DNA of 64,000 bases from Blastopirellula marina DSM 3645 (GTDB lineage Bacteria; Planctomycetota; Planctomycetia; Pirellulales; Pirellulaceae), in NCBI RefSeq assembly GCF_000153105.1, contig NZ_CH672376.1, positions 3,084,485 through 3,148,484 of the forward strand, in the 5' to 3' direction. The notes beneath the pieces were generated by a model, which saw nothing but the letters and a program-made list of their open reading frames with translations, ran no database searches and was not told the DNA's origin. Positions 42,647-51,591 of this stretch are shown piece by piece. The position numbers and the translations under genes are program-made. Every line of letters begins with the position of its first letter. The first letter of the stretch is position 1.

Positions 42647-42684
42647 AAAAAAGCCGACGTGAGATTCACGTCGGCTTTCTTTTT
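42647..42684. terminator. bidirectional terminator between SGNH hydrolase and rpsU
   Basis: AAGCCGACGTGA (42651-42662) and TCACGTCGGCTT (42666-42677) form a perfect twelve-pair stem with a three-base loop. It has a T-run on the plus side (42676-42684) and six A residues at 42647-42652 that read as T on the minus side. It serves the convergent genes on both sides. Confidence 0.93.
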
Positions 42685-42747
42685 GTACGTTTGTTTTCAG
42701 CGAGACGCTTTGCATCTGCAGACGCAACCCAGCAGGTTGCGTGAAAA

Positions 42748-42945
42748 CTAGTCGAGGTACAGAGAGCGTTCCTTGGCGGAACGGCGTTCAGCACGAAGTC
42801 GAGCACGGCGCTTCAAATCGCTTGGCTTTTCATAGAACTTGCGGCGGCGCATTTCTTTTTTCAAACCGCTGCGCATGACCAGTTTGCCAAAGCGACGAAC
42901 AGCTTCTTGAATCGACTCCTTCTCGCGAACCAGAACTTTGACCAT
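42748..42945 (-). CDS. rpsU: 30S ribosomal protein S21
   Basis: A 65-residue, very basic protein: [18 protein letters not shown], then [18 protein letters not shown] and an Arg-rich tail. This is the bS21 pattern and length. AGGA lies five to six bases before the ATG. It binds near the 3' end of 16S rRNA on the 30S platform and helps initiation. It is expressed alone here, not in the rpsU-dnaG-rpoD arrangement of enterobacteria. A perfect terminator follows. Confidence 0.95.
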   Translation of the reverse strand: MVKVLVREKESIQEAVRRFGKLVMRSGLKKEMRRRKFYEKPSDLKRRARLRAERRSAKERSLYLD

Positions 42946-43131
42946 GTCTTTCCTGAATTATCGTAGCGTGAACGAATTTAACGTTGCCAAATTAGCAACG
43001 CGGAAGAGGCCAGAAACCCTTCTAGCCTCGCCTGCAAGCAAGTGCGAAACGCCCAATATAACGAATCGGACGCTACCTCGCCTAGACCTATCTTAAGAAT
43101 ATTGAACGCTTTACGCCAAATCGACCCCTGC

Positions 43132-43653
43132 TTAAGCCGGCAGGACCGGTGCGGCGGTAGATTTTGTAAAGTCTTTTGACGCAGCAAGTTGCGACGGTTT
43201 CAGCAGTTTTATCTCGGCTCGATCCACAATCCAGCCGCGACAATTTCGCGCGCCGCAACCACAGGGAATCGCCGCATTCGCCGGCCAGGCGTAGTCAATC
43301 GTCAGCTGGTCCCCGGCCTCGATATAGCGAATTGTTTCAACCCAGATCCGCGCCGGCGGTTCTACGTCGTCTTCTTCGTCATAGACCAGGCAACAGTTGG
43401 GTTCGCAGCTGTGATTCAAATAGCGGAACGGCTCGCCGGGCTCCAGCGAGAAGGTCCCGCCGAGATCGATGCAATAGCTGCTCGAATAGTCCTCGTCGTC
43501 GATGACATCCCCAAGCACTTCTGCGATGAGATGGTACTTCGTGAAATCGCGTGTTGCGAAGAGCCCCTTTCCATAGGGAGTCTCCGCAATTTGAAACAGA
43601 TCGTTCAAGATCGTCGCCTCTTGAGTCACGTAAATAGATTTTGCTCCTCCCAT
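43132..43653 (-). CDS. SET-domain protein (putative protein-lysine methyltransferase)
   Basis: A 173-residue protein that is essentially one SET domain. It begins with YGKGLFATRDFTK, has RYLNHSCEPNCCLVYDEED (the SAM-binding N-H-S-C motif), then EAGDQLTIDYAW (catalytic-tyrosine region), and a post-SET zinc-type motif CGCGARNCRGW. The start is uncertain: ATG 43653 precedes an internal GGGAGGAG, and TTG 43608 with AAGAGG eight bases upstream gives a shorter protein starting NDLFQIAETP. Bacterial SET proteins may methylate ribosomal or nucleoid proteins; the target here is unknown. It is monocistronic, 186 bases upstream of rpsU on the same strand. Confidence 0.9.
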   Translation of the reverse strand: MGGAKSIYVTQEATILNDLFQIAETPYGKGLFATRDFTKYHLIAEVLGDVIDDEDYSSSYCIDLGGTFSLEPGEPFRYLNHSCEPNCCLVYDEEDDVEPPARIWVETIRYIEAGDQLTIDYAWPANAAIPCGCGARNCRGWIVDRAEIKLLKPSQLAASKDFTKSTAAPVLPA

Positions 43654-43775
43654 GCTATCGTTCGACGCAGATTCGGGAAGGGCCTAAGGTTGGAAATGAC
43701 GAAAGCCGAAATCAGATTGTCGAATGACCGACACGATTAGCAGCGCGTGCGCAGATTTGTCTGTCAGCGTCCATG

Positions 43776-46700
43776 CTAGAACGGCGCGTAAGCGTCGTTC
43801 TGCCGTAACAATCGCCACTGGTTTTCGTACTTCTGCAAGAACGCCCAATCCAATTCGCCGTAGATATCGGCTCGCTTTTTATAGAGGACCAGCTTGGTCG
43901 GCTCTTGCTTGATCAGCTTGTTGAGCAGCTCGAGCGCTTCTCCTTGGCGGTCCAACCGCCGCAAGCGACGATCGTGCACGAGCGCATATTTCACGTCAGT
44001 CGTATCGACCCACTGCGCAAGCTGCTGATAGGATTTTTCAAATAACTCGGCCCGTTTTTCCGCATCGGCTGGGCGTTTTTTGATTGCTTCCGGATTGTCG
44101 GCCAACGGATCGACCGGCAAATCCATGTAGGCGACCGCGCGACATTTGCGATAGAGCGCGTCCGTTAATAAGTCGCGCCGACGAGTCATCTCTTTTTCCC
44201 GCTCTTTTTCTTCCTCGGTTTTCGGATCATGTTTGCGACCGAAATATCTCGCTAGTTTGTTTTGTGGGATCAAGCGGATGATTTCGTCGGCCGCATCGAC
44301 CACTTCCGGCAAATGCGTTTTGCGGTCATCACGATCCAATTGATGCAAACGGGCCTGGAGAACCTGCAGGTTCTCCGGCTCTTCGGCTAAAAGCGCGTCC
44401 GCTAAATCATTAAACTCGGCAGGATCTTTTTCTTTCGCCAAGCGAGCTAATTCGGTGACCCGCAGGTCAAATTGCTTTTCGGCGAGCGTCTGCTCTTTCG
44501 CTTTCTCGGTGGTCGCGGCTTCCTTGGGTTCGGGTGGCGCCGGAAAGTAAACGAGTTCAAATCCGCCGGGACGACGGCCAGAACCGGCGACATCTTTTTG
44601 CTCTTTGCCGTAGTAGATCTTGCCGAGGAATCGATCCCGCGCGCCGACCGTCTTCGGCAGCGAACTAGCCGAGGGACGACCGAGATAGAACGCTTCCATT
44701 TCGCCGTCGGCGATTTTTTGCGTGGCCAATTTGCCGGCGCCGCGGATCACCTGGTCGAAGCTGCGCCGGACGGGTAACGTCAATTTCGGGCTCAACTCTT
44801 GATCGAGAAAGATCGGCATCGCTTCCAGTTTCGCCAGGATTTCGCGGTCAAAGTGCCGGAAATAGAGCTGAAGCGTGTAGTCCCCTTTCGGCAGTTCGAT
44901 GGATCGTCCCGAAACGCCGGTCCCCATTTGCCGCTTGTTTTTGTCATAGATCGTCCAGAGTCGGCCTGACCAGATCTCGAAGGCGTAGTCGTCGGACATC
45001 ACCGACGGACGCGGATTCACCTCGCCGGCTTCGGCCATGTTAAACTCGTAGGTCAGCGTCAGGCCAAAGTTGCGACGTTGCTTGGGCAACAAGTCACGCT
45101 CTGCCGAGAGCGGCGTGAGCTCCGACTTCTTCGCTTCGACCACGCGTCGCCAGGTCGATAGCTCGGCTTTGGGATCCAGATGCTCCAGTCCCAAGGCGCC
45201 GATCACTTCGACCCGCTTCGCATAGTCGACGCCGTCAAAGACGATCGTTTGGTCGGTCGGATCCAATGAGTGAAACGTCAACTGGCATTCAACATCGGCG
45301 TCGCCCAAACTGTTCCAGTACTGCGCCAGGCAGAGCTCCATCGTGCGACCGGCGACGACGGCAAAGCTAATGTTTTTCACTTCCCCTTCCACAAATCGCA
45401 GGTAGCGTTGTTCTTCTTGGTCGCGGCTATCCTCTTGCGGCAGCAATTGCTTGGTGTGGGCGACCATCAGACGTGAGCCAGCGAATTCGCCGGCCGACAG
45501 CTTCAAGTCGGCCCAAGTCGCTCCGACCGGAACGTTAAAGAAGCGACGTTCCAACTGGCCCGCGGTCAATTTCATCGTCTCGCGCCAGACATGTTTCGAC
45601 TTCATGGGGACGGTCTGCGTCACGGTGATCGGCACGCGAAACAGAGGACCGGCGGCCGCATTGTCGGCGTCGTATCCGCAGATTTCGCTGTAGTAAACCC
45701 CCGGTTCCAGCGACGTGGGATCAACTTCGATCTCAAATTCTCGACCGCCATAGGCGAGAAAGAAGACCTGCGGCGTTTTAATCCACGGAGCGTCGCATTC
45801 GAGACGAATCTTCATGTCGAACGAAGATTTGTCGGCGCTTGCGACCTCTTCCGGAAAGAGAGGCAGCACTTCGACTTTCGCCTGGGTCGGCATCGCCAGA
45901 TCGACCGCTTCGCGTAGATAGAGTCCGCGTGCGTCTTCGTGCGTCGTGATCTTCACTTCATAGCGCAGACGAGCGTCGATCTGCGGCGATTGTTCGGCGA
46001 GCCAATCGTAGGCGGCGTCCACTTGCAGCAGTCCTTGCCCCATGACGAACGGACTTCCCTCTTGCAGGGCGCGGGCCGAGTTTTGGATCGCTCGTTTGAC
46101 AAGCGTCGGTGAATAAGTGATTTTCGCTTGCTTCAGGGCTGACACCATCAGCGCCAATCCGCCGCACGCATTGGGCGAAGACATCGACGTGCCGTTCATC
46201 AGTTGTTTGGGAGTCAGCGCCCATTGCGAGACCGGCGCAATCGCGCCGCCGGGGGCGCAGATATCGACTCCCAAGTCTCCATCCGAGGTCGGCCCGCGTG
46301 AACTCCACGTGTAGGGAATCTCTTCCACCCTGTCCCGCAGCGAATAGCTAACTTCGGCCAGCTCGGGCGATACATACGCGCCGACGCCGATAATCGACGA
46401 AGTCGTTCCCCCGGGAGCGGTGACCGTCGTCAGCGCCGGGCCATCATTGCCGGCGCTGGCGACGAAGATCACGCCATGTTTGTAGACCAGTTCGTTTTGT
46501 AGCTCAGTCATTGGACCAAAATTCGGAATCGGCGTCGCGCCGCCGTAGCTCATGTTGATCAGATCGACGTTGTTTTCGATCGCGGCGATCATGCCCCGCG
46601 TTTCGCCGGTACCCAGCGAGTTTGATCCGACGCGGGTATCGCCGATCTTCACGGCGACAATTTGGGCGCCGGGCGCGATACCGTTTTGCTCAGGATGATC

Positions 46701-47579
46701 CGGGTGATAGGCGGCGATGATTCCAGCAACGTGAGTTCCATGGGTTCCGCAGTCGGTCACGACCGATAGCAAATTTCCTGAGTCATAGATGTTCAAAGCG
46801 TAGTTCAGCAGCCCTTCGTCATCGAACGTCGCGTATTGCCGTTCGGCGCGAAAGTTGGTCAACAACTTTTCGTCGTCCAATTGGCCATCTTCATCAGCGT
46901 CGATGGCGGCCCGCCAGGCTTTTCCGTCATAGAAGACGACACAGTCGTAGATTGGGCCGGGATCATCCCAGTTGTCGTGCGCCTTGTCCAGCTCTGTTCG
47001 CCGCGTCGTCAGCTCCTTCAACTCTTCTTTTTCCACTTCGCTTGGCTTGGGGTGGGCGATGTGAAACGCTTCGATTTGGTCGCTTAGCTTCGCCTGGACG
47101 GCCCGGAATTCTTCGTCCCAATCTTTCTTGCGTTCCTTCTTCAGGCGACTGACAAGTCCGCCGGGAAAAAGATCGTAGCCCCGCTTCATGCCCACGTGAA
47201 ACTCGCCGCTGGGGCACTTCCATTTTTTCGGAATCGTCAACTTGCGTCCGGTCAATCCTTCGATAACATGTTCGTCGTCCATTTTGCGAACCGTCGACGT
47301 ATCGATGTCGCCGCTCCCCGACGCGTCGACCATGTCGATGATTTTGGGGCGGCCGTCTGGCGTGGTTTGCAGCCCGACCGCTCCGGGATCGACGCCGGTA
47401 TCAAAAACGGCGACCACAACGCCGCGACCGTCCGCTTCGGGATGCTGCTCTAGAAATCGGATCGCGCCAATCTCGGCCTTTGGCAGCAGACCATACTTGG
47501 GAAACGGAACCTCTTCGCCCAGAGCGACAGGCACGACAAACAAGCAGAGGACGATCGTCAGCAGCGAACGCAAAATCAT
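43776..47579 (-). CDS. exported tripeptidyl-peptidase II homologue (S8 subtilisin family)
   Basis: A 1,267-residue protein with a signal peptide (residues 1-21, PVALG). The catalytic residues are Asp60 (VVVAVFDTGVDP), His280 (CGTHGTHVAGI), oxyanion Asn378 (SAGNDG) and Ser465 (NGTSMSSPN). The 220-residue Asp-His gap, with the insert between, is the hallmark of TPP II; the spacing of all four residues equals that of human TPP II (D44, H264, N362, S449 as I remember them). Large beta-rich and helical C-terminal regions follow, as in TPP II. Eukaryotic TPP II is a cytosolic giant exopeptidase; this one should be periplasmic or secreted, releasing tripeptides from protein. It is monocistronic. Confidence 0.93.
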   Translation of the reverse strand: MILRSLLTIVLCLFVVPVALGEEVPFPKYGLLPKAEIGAIRFLEQHPEADGRGVVVAVFDTGVDPGAVGLQTTPDGRPKIIDMVDASGSGDIDTSTVRKMDDEHVIEGLTGRKLTIPKKWKCPSGEFHVGMKRGYDLFPGGLVSRLKKERKKDWDEEFRAVQAKLSDQIEAFHIAHPKPSEVEKEELKELTTRRTELDKAHDNWDDPGPIYDCVVFYDGKAWRAAIDADEDGQLDDEKLLTNFRAERQYATFDDEGLLNYALNIYDSGNLLSVVTDCGTHGTHVAGIIAAYHPDHPEQNGIAPGAQIVAVKIGDTRVGSNSLGTGETRGMIAAIENNVDLINMSYGGATPIPNFGPMTELQNELVYKHGVIFVASAGNDGPALTTVTAPGGTTSSIIGVGAYVSPELAEVSYSLRDRVEEIPYTWSSRGPTSDGDLGVDICAPGGAIAPVSQWALTPKQLMNGTSMSSPNACGGLALMVSALKQAKITYSPTLVKRAIQNSARALQEGSPFVMGQGLLQVDAAYDWLAEQSPQIDARLRYEVKITTHEDARGLYLREAVDLAMPTQAKVEVLPLFPEEVASADKSSFDMKIRLECDAPWIKTPQVFFLAYGGREFEIEVDPTSLEPGVYYSEICGYDADNAAAGPLFRVPITVTQTVPMKSKHVWRETMKLTAGQLERRFFNVPVGATWADLKLSAGEFAGSRLMVAHTKQLLPQEDSRDQEEQRYLRFVEGEVKNISFAVVAGRTMELCLAQYWNSLGDADVECQLTFHSLDPTDQTIVFDGVDYAKRVEVIGALGLEHLDPKAELSTWRRVVEAKKSELTPLSAERDLLPKQRRNFGLTLTYEFNMAEAGEVNPRPSVMSDDYAFEIWSGRLWTIYDKNKRQMGTGVSGRSIELPKGDYTLQLYFRHFDREILAKLEAMPIFLDQELSPKLTLPVRRSFDQVIRGAGKLATQKIADGEMEAFYLGRPSASSLPKTVGARDRFLGKIYYGKEQKDVAGSGRRPGGFELVYFPAPPEPKEAATTEKAKEQTLAEKQFDLRVTELARLAKEKDPAEFNDLADALLAEEPENLQVLQARLHQLDRDDRKTHLPEVVDAADEIIRLIPQNKLARYFGRKHDPKTEEEKEREKEMTRRRDLLTDALYRKCRAVAYMDLPVDPLADNPEAIKKRPADAEKRAELFEKSYQQLAQWVDTTDVKYALVHDRRLRRLDRQGEALELLNKLIKQEPTKLVLYKKRADIYGELDWAFLQKYENQWRLLRQNDAYAPF

Positions 47580-47708
47580 GGCGGTCGATCGGTTGGAGAG
47601 GGAGGATTGTAGCGAAGATTTCAGGCGGGGCCTCCCTATCTTACCTCAGCCAATTGTGACCGGTGAGGGATTGCGGACAAAAACTGCGGCAGTTCGCCGA
47701 TCGGGGAG

Positions 47709-49193
47709 TCAGCGGAAAAGCGGATTGGGAGCATAGTTTTTGATGTAACGTTTGACCGGAATTTTCCTGGCGGTATTTTCGCTGCTCATATAACGAATCT
47801 TGCCAAAAATCTTTCGCTCCGGGCCCCAGGCCCGGTCATATCTTCCTAGACACCAAAAGATGCCGCTGTACGAATTTGGGTTTCGGCCGTCGACGGCGTA
47901 TTTGTTGTTGAGTTGAATCATCGCCGCCAACGCCTCTTCCGGCGTCGTCGACCACTCCAAAATCTTCTTTCCCCACAACATCCGCAGATAGTTGTGCATT
48001 CGCCCTTCGCGGACCAGTTGCGACTGGGCGGCGTTCCAGAGCTGGTCGTGCGTGCGCGAACTCTCTAGCTGCGCCAGATCGTAAACATACGGCCGGGGAT
48101 CTTTTTGATGTTCTCCTAAGGTCACGAGGGCCCAATCGGGAAGGGATTGGTACCGATCGTAATTGCTCTCGCGCGAGCACATGTTGTAGCCGACCTCGCG
48201 CCAGGTGATCAGCTCGTCGAGAAAGCTCTCAGCGTCCGTCGACATATTCCACCAACCTTCACGCGAGCCGGTCGCTTTGTCGGCTAGGTGCGAAACGTTC
48301 CATGACTCTCGTTCGCTCAGTTGCACAAAAATGTCATGCGCCGAGATATGGCCGAAATGGAGATACGGCGAAAGTCCGCTGGCGGCGTCCGACTCCGGCG
48401 AATTTCGCTCTTCGCCGTAACGCAAAAGGCGGTCTCCCAGGAAACTGTCGAGCGTCTGTTGCGCGGCGACGCTTCCCCCTTCCATCACTGCGTCACCGAC
48501 CGATTGGTCAATCGGCAATGCGTCCAGGGCTTCGGACGCGGCGCTCAACACCTCGGACGAAGCCGGCGGGTAGTTCGTCTGAATGTTGGCGATCAACTTG
48601 CTTGCCGCTCGCGGAATCTGGGCGTCTTGCAGCGGATCTGCTTGCGGAAAGTCGACGAGATGATCTCGCAATTGATGATGCAGAAATCGCCGGAAGCTGT
48701 GCGCCACCGTAAACGTGCGATCGGCCGCTCGCATCGGCAAAATACCGTTAGAATCAACCTGCTCTAGCAAAACGTCGACGCGTCGAGCGACTGCGCGCAC
48801 CATCCGCGGCAAGAAGAAGCAAGGGAAGTCGTCGGTAACGATGACGCAGGACCTCGCCGCCAGCGCCGCGAACAATCCGTGATCCTCGTGTTTGCCTGGT
48901 TCGACATACGGGTAATAAAGTACCGGCGATCGCCGCAGCGCAGCGGCATTGTCGCGCATTCCCTGAAGGACAAATCGATGAAATCGCCGACTTGCCCAGG
49001 GATAGTCGATCCGTAGCGCCTCGAAGACGATCAGCGGCTTTTTTAGCTGCTGCGCCCAATCCACCGCGCGTTGCAGACTGAAATTGCAACGCGTGCGACG
49101 GTTGGCGATCATCCAATAGAGGACATAGTCGCGCTCGGTGCGAACCGGCGCTTCATTGCAGTTGGCGAGCCTAAGCGAAGGGAATTCTTCCAA
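47709..49193 (-). CDS. phr: deoxyribodipyrimidine photolyase, class II
   Basis: A 494-residue flavoprotein family member. The N-terminal photolyase domain begins YVLYWMIANRRTRCNFSLQR. The C-terminal FAD-binding part has SGLSPYLHFGHISAHDI, FLDELITWREVGYNMC, HDQLWNAAQSQLVREGRMHN, then YLRMLWGKKILEWSTTPEEA and a NKYAVDGRNPNSYSGIFWC block. The R-E-G-R-M-H-N-Y-x-R-M-x-W-G-K-K motif is typical of class II CPD photolyases. The only upstream start before a stop codon is TTG 49193, as ATG codons further in would cut the conserved N-terminus. It repairs UV cyclobutane dimers with light. Its stop lies 129 bases before the TPP II start. Confidence 0.93.
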   Translation of the reverse strand: MEEFPSLRLANCNEAPVRTERDYVLYWMIANRRTRCNFSLQRAVDWAQQLKKPLIVFEALRIDYPWASRRFHRFVLQGMRDNAAALRRSPVLYYPYVEPGKHEDHGLFAALAARSCVIVTDDFPCFFLPRMVRAVARRVDVLLEQVDSNGILPMRAADRTFTVAHSFRRFLHHQLRDHLVDFPQADPLQDAQIPRAASKLIANIQTNYPPASSEVLSAASEALDALPIDQSVGDAVMEGGSVAAQQTLDSFLGDRLLRYGEERNSPESDAASGLSPYLHFGHISAHDIFVQLSERESWNVSHLADKATGSREGWWNMSTDAESFLDELITWREVGYNMCSRESNYDRYQSLPDWALVTLGEHQKDPRPYVYDLAQLESSRTHDQLWNAAQSQLVREGRMHNYLRMLWGKKILEWSTTPEEALAAMIQLNNKYAVDGRNPNSYSGIFWCLGRYDRAWGPERKIFGKIRYMSSENTARKIPVKRYIKNYAPNPLFR

Positions 49194-49227
49194 AACGGCG
49201 AGTCTCTAGCGGTCATGCGTATCGAGG

Positions 49228-50598
49228 TTATCGTCCCAGAATTCGCCGCAGCGCCGGCTCTAACTCGGGGTCGCGAAACGTATAGTTCGTCTCCAACAAG
49301 CGGGCCGGCGTTACGCGCGCGCTGGCCAGCAGCAGATCATCCGCCATTTCACCCAGCGCCAGACGTGCAGCGAAACCAGGCATCGGAAAGATCGTGGGAC
49401 GCTGTAAGACGCGCCCGAGCGTCTTGGTAAACTCGCGATTGGTCGCCGGATTAGGCGCTGTCAGATTGACGGGTCCGACCAGCTCGTCATTCATAAGACA
49501 GTGATGAATCGCGCCGATGACGTCATCCAACGTAATCCAGCTCCAAAACTGCTTGCCGCTGCCGATCACGCCGCCGACGCCCAGCTTAAACGGAAGCAGC
49601 ATCTTGGCGAGCGCGCCTCCTTGCGGGCTGAGGACGACGCCCAGTCGGACGTTGGCGACACGAATGCCGGCGCTCGCGGCTGGCGCACAAGAGAGTTCCC
49701 AGGCGCGACAGACGTCTGGCAGAAAGCCTTCGCCGGCCAGGCTCGTCTCATCGACCGGCTGATCGCCGGAATCGCCGTAGTAACCAATCGCCGATGCACA
49801 GATCAGGCTTTTCGGCGGATTGGCGAGCGCGGCCAGCTTGTTGCTGAGGAACGTTGTGCCGTCGACGCGGGAATCGCGGATCTTCGCTTTTTGCTTTTCG
49901 TTCCAGCGCGAGTCGGCGATCCCTTCGCCGGCCAAGTGGACGACGGCGTCGACCCCGGCGAGCGAAGCCGCATCGATCTCCCCTTTTTTGTAGTTCCAAT
50001 AGACGCCCTGCTTGTCGCGACTACGCGTCACCGGCACTACGTCGTGGCCGCCGGTCGATAAGAAGGCGGAGAGCTGTTTGCCGACGAGACCCGAGGCCCC
50101 GGTGATTGCGATTTTCATGGAGCGATTTTCTCGGTAAGGCTGATGAGCGGCGAGGTCGGCCAGCATGGTCGCATGTCGATAGCGAAACATTCGCTCTAGT
50201 TTGCCGGTGACGAAACTGCCTCCCAGCATTCTACCGAGCGACCCGCCAGGGGGCGAATATTCGACATGATCTTCCAAGTACGAATGGGTCGCGTCGATCG
50301 CGCCGAAGCGATGCTCATGATCCCAGTGGGCGAAGGGGCCAGAGAGTTGAACATCGCGGAACAGGCGGTTTTCGATCAGCTCGCGATGTTCGGCGACCCA
50401 GGTCACGCGAAACGGACCAATCTTGGTGATTAGTTTCGCTTGCGAGCCTGGCGCCAAACCCGGTTCGTACGACTGGACGGTCAGCGATTCCCAGGGAGGC
50501 GTCAAACGCTCTAGTGCGCCAGGGAGCTGATGCCAGCGAAAAACGACTTCGACCGGCGCCGGGATTTCGCTACGAAGTTGGAAGACTTGAGAAGGCAT
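49228..50598 (-). CDS. TIGR01777-type epimerase (YfcH-like) with N-terminal SRPBCC domain
   Basis: A 456-residue fusion. Residues 1-155 are a START/SRPBCC-type ligand-binding domain (FQLRSEIPAPVEVVFRWHQL; AHWDHEHRF; YLEDHVEYSPPGG). From Met161 an NAD(P)-binding SDR domain follows: KIAITGASGLVGKQLSAFL, AVVHLAGEGIADSRWNEKQK, SAIGYYGDSGDQPVDE, RLGVVLSPQGGALAKML, and a terminal TPARLLETNYTFRDPELEPAL, all typical of the TIGR01777/YfcH family. The family is sometimes called a cell-division inhibitor (SulA-like) by annotation, without firm proof. It is followed by the photolyase after 34 bases on the same strand, a pairing seen in other genomes. Confidence 0.9.
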   Translation of the reverse strand: MPSQVFQLRSEIPAPVEVVFRWHQLPGALERLTPPWESLTVQSYEPGLAPGSQAKLITKIGPFRVTWVAEHRELIENRLFRDVQLSGPFAHWDHEHRFGAIDATHSYLEDHVEYSPPGGSLGRMLGGSFVTGKLERMFRYRHATMLADLAAHQPYRENRSMKIAITGASGLVGKQLSAFLSTGGHDVVPVTRSRDKQGVYWNYKKGEIDAASLAGVDAVVHLAGEGIADSRWNEKQKAKIRDSRVDGTTFLSNKLAALANPPKSLICASAIGYYGDSGDQPVDETSLAGEGFLPDVCRAWELSCAPAASAGIRVANVRLGVVLSPQGGALAKMLLPFKLGVGGVIGSGKQFWSWITLDDVIGAIHHCLMNDELVGPVNLTAPNPATNREFTKTLGRVLQRPTIFPMPGFAARLALGEMADDLLLASARVTPARLLETNYTFRDPELEPALRRILGR

Positions 50599-50733
50599 CG
50601 ATCTTACATTCGGGGGCGATGAGATTGCCCTATCATAGCGAAAAAAAGTTCGCCCCGATCCGAGCGACTCTCTCCATCCCCTCCAGAATGGATCGAGTCG
50701 CCGGTTGTTCGGGGCGAACTTTACGCCATCGGG

Positions 50734-51226
50734 TTACTGGGGAATCAGCACCGTATCGATGACGTGAATGACTCCGTTCGACGTGACGATGTCGGCTTTC
50801 ACCACTTTCGCCTTGTTGATCAAGACCGTGCCATCTTTGGCGGTGATCTTGATCGATGCGCCGGCCAGCGTATCGGCCGATTTCAGTTTCGCAGCGTCCG
50901 CGGCCATTACTTTGCCGGAGACGACGTGATACTTCAAGATTTTGGCCAGCTTCTCTTTGTCTTTCAGCAAGCTTTCGACGGTTCCTTTCGGCAGTTTCGC
51001 GAAAGCGGCGTCGGGTCGGCGCAAAGACGGTGAAAGGTCCTTCACCCTTCAGTGCGTCAACCAGACCGGCTGCTTGTACGGCGGCGACCAGCGTTTTGAA
51101 GTCGCCGGCGGCGACCGCCGTATCGACGATGTCCATTTGGGCTTCTTCCGCAGCGACCGTGGGGCGAACCAGCGAAAAGCAAGAAAGCAGCATGGCCGAA
51201 GCGAGAATCCAATGAAAAGCACGCAT
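50734..51226 (-). pseudogene. fasciclin-domain exported protein, interrupted by a 1-base frameshift
   Basis: ATG 51226 (GGAGC seven bases upstream) begins a signal peptide and the first part of a fasciclin domain: [33 protein letters not shown]. The frame then shifts; the rest continues in another frame ending at 50734: [55 protein letters not shown]. Removing one C from the CCC at minus-strand 51015-51013 restores [12 protein letters not shown], the canonical fasciclin sequence, and a 163-residue protein. It is either a recent pseudogene or a sequencing error. Fasciclin proteins act in adhesion. Confidence 0.88.
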
Positions 51227-51591
51227 GAGTAAAGCTCCTGGTGGAATTGAGGGTACGAAGCGATTGGCCTGCGAAGTAGAAGAACCAAACGCTACGGATC
51301 ATGGATCCGTAGTGCGAGTGTTTCTCTCTACTTGGCGTGGGCCGAACTTGGCAGCTTGTCATGACGCGTCGCTGACTACTACCAACCTTATAGACGCCCC
51401 GTTTTTATTGACCAGGCAGAAAAGTTGCGAAACGGAGAAGCTTCGCGGTTGTCACCGCGCATAAGCGAAGGCGTCCGAATCGGACGCCCTGTTTCGTTGG
51501 AGACCAACCCACAGCTCTTAGGCCTGGGCGCCGACAAGGTTTGCACAGTCAGGATTTATTGGCTAGATGTCCATCTCACGAGACAGGAACG
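51227..51591. other. 365-base intergenic region upstream of fasciclin gene
   Basis: Lies between the IDH-like gene end and the fasciclin start, both minus strand. It contains a short hairpin (51471-51489, GGCGTCCG-AAT-CGGACGCC) that may end the IDH transcript, although no long T-run follows. The promoter of the fasciclin gene should lie within about 51230-51400; no clear boxes are seen. No gene is recognised. Confidence 0.4.
51471..51489 (-). terminator. possible terminator after IDH-like gene
   Basis: Eight-pair perfect stem GGCGTCCG/CGGACGCC with a three-base loop, about 100 bases beyond the stop. The T-run is weak on the minus side, so confidence is modest. Confidence 0.4.

Noticed and set aside
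43690..43735. AATGACGAAAGCC/AATGACC-type sequence resembling the inner arm of repeat family 1
   Set aside because: The similarity is short and imperfect, and no outer arms are present, so it is not called as a copy.
49228..50598. SulA-like cell-division inhibitor
   Set aside because: That label is inherited annotation of TIGR01777 proteins; the sequence shows only an SDR epimerase fold and an SRPBCC domain.
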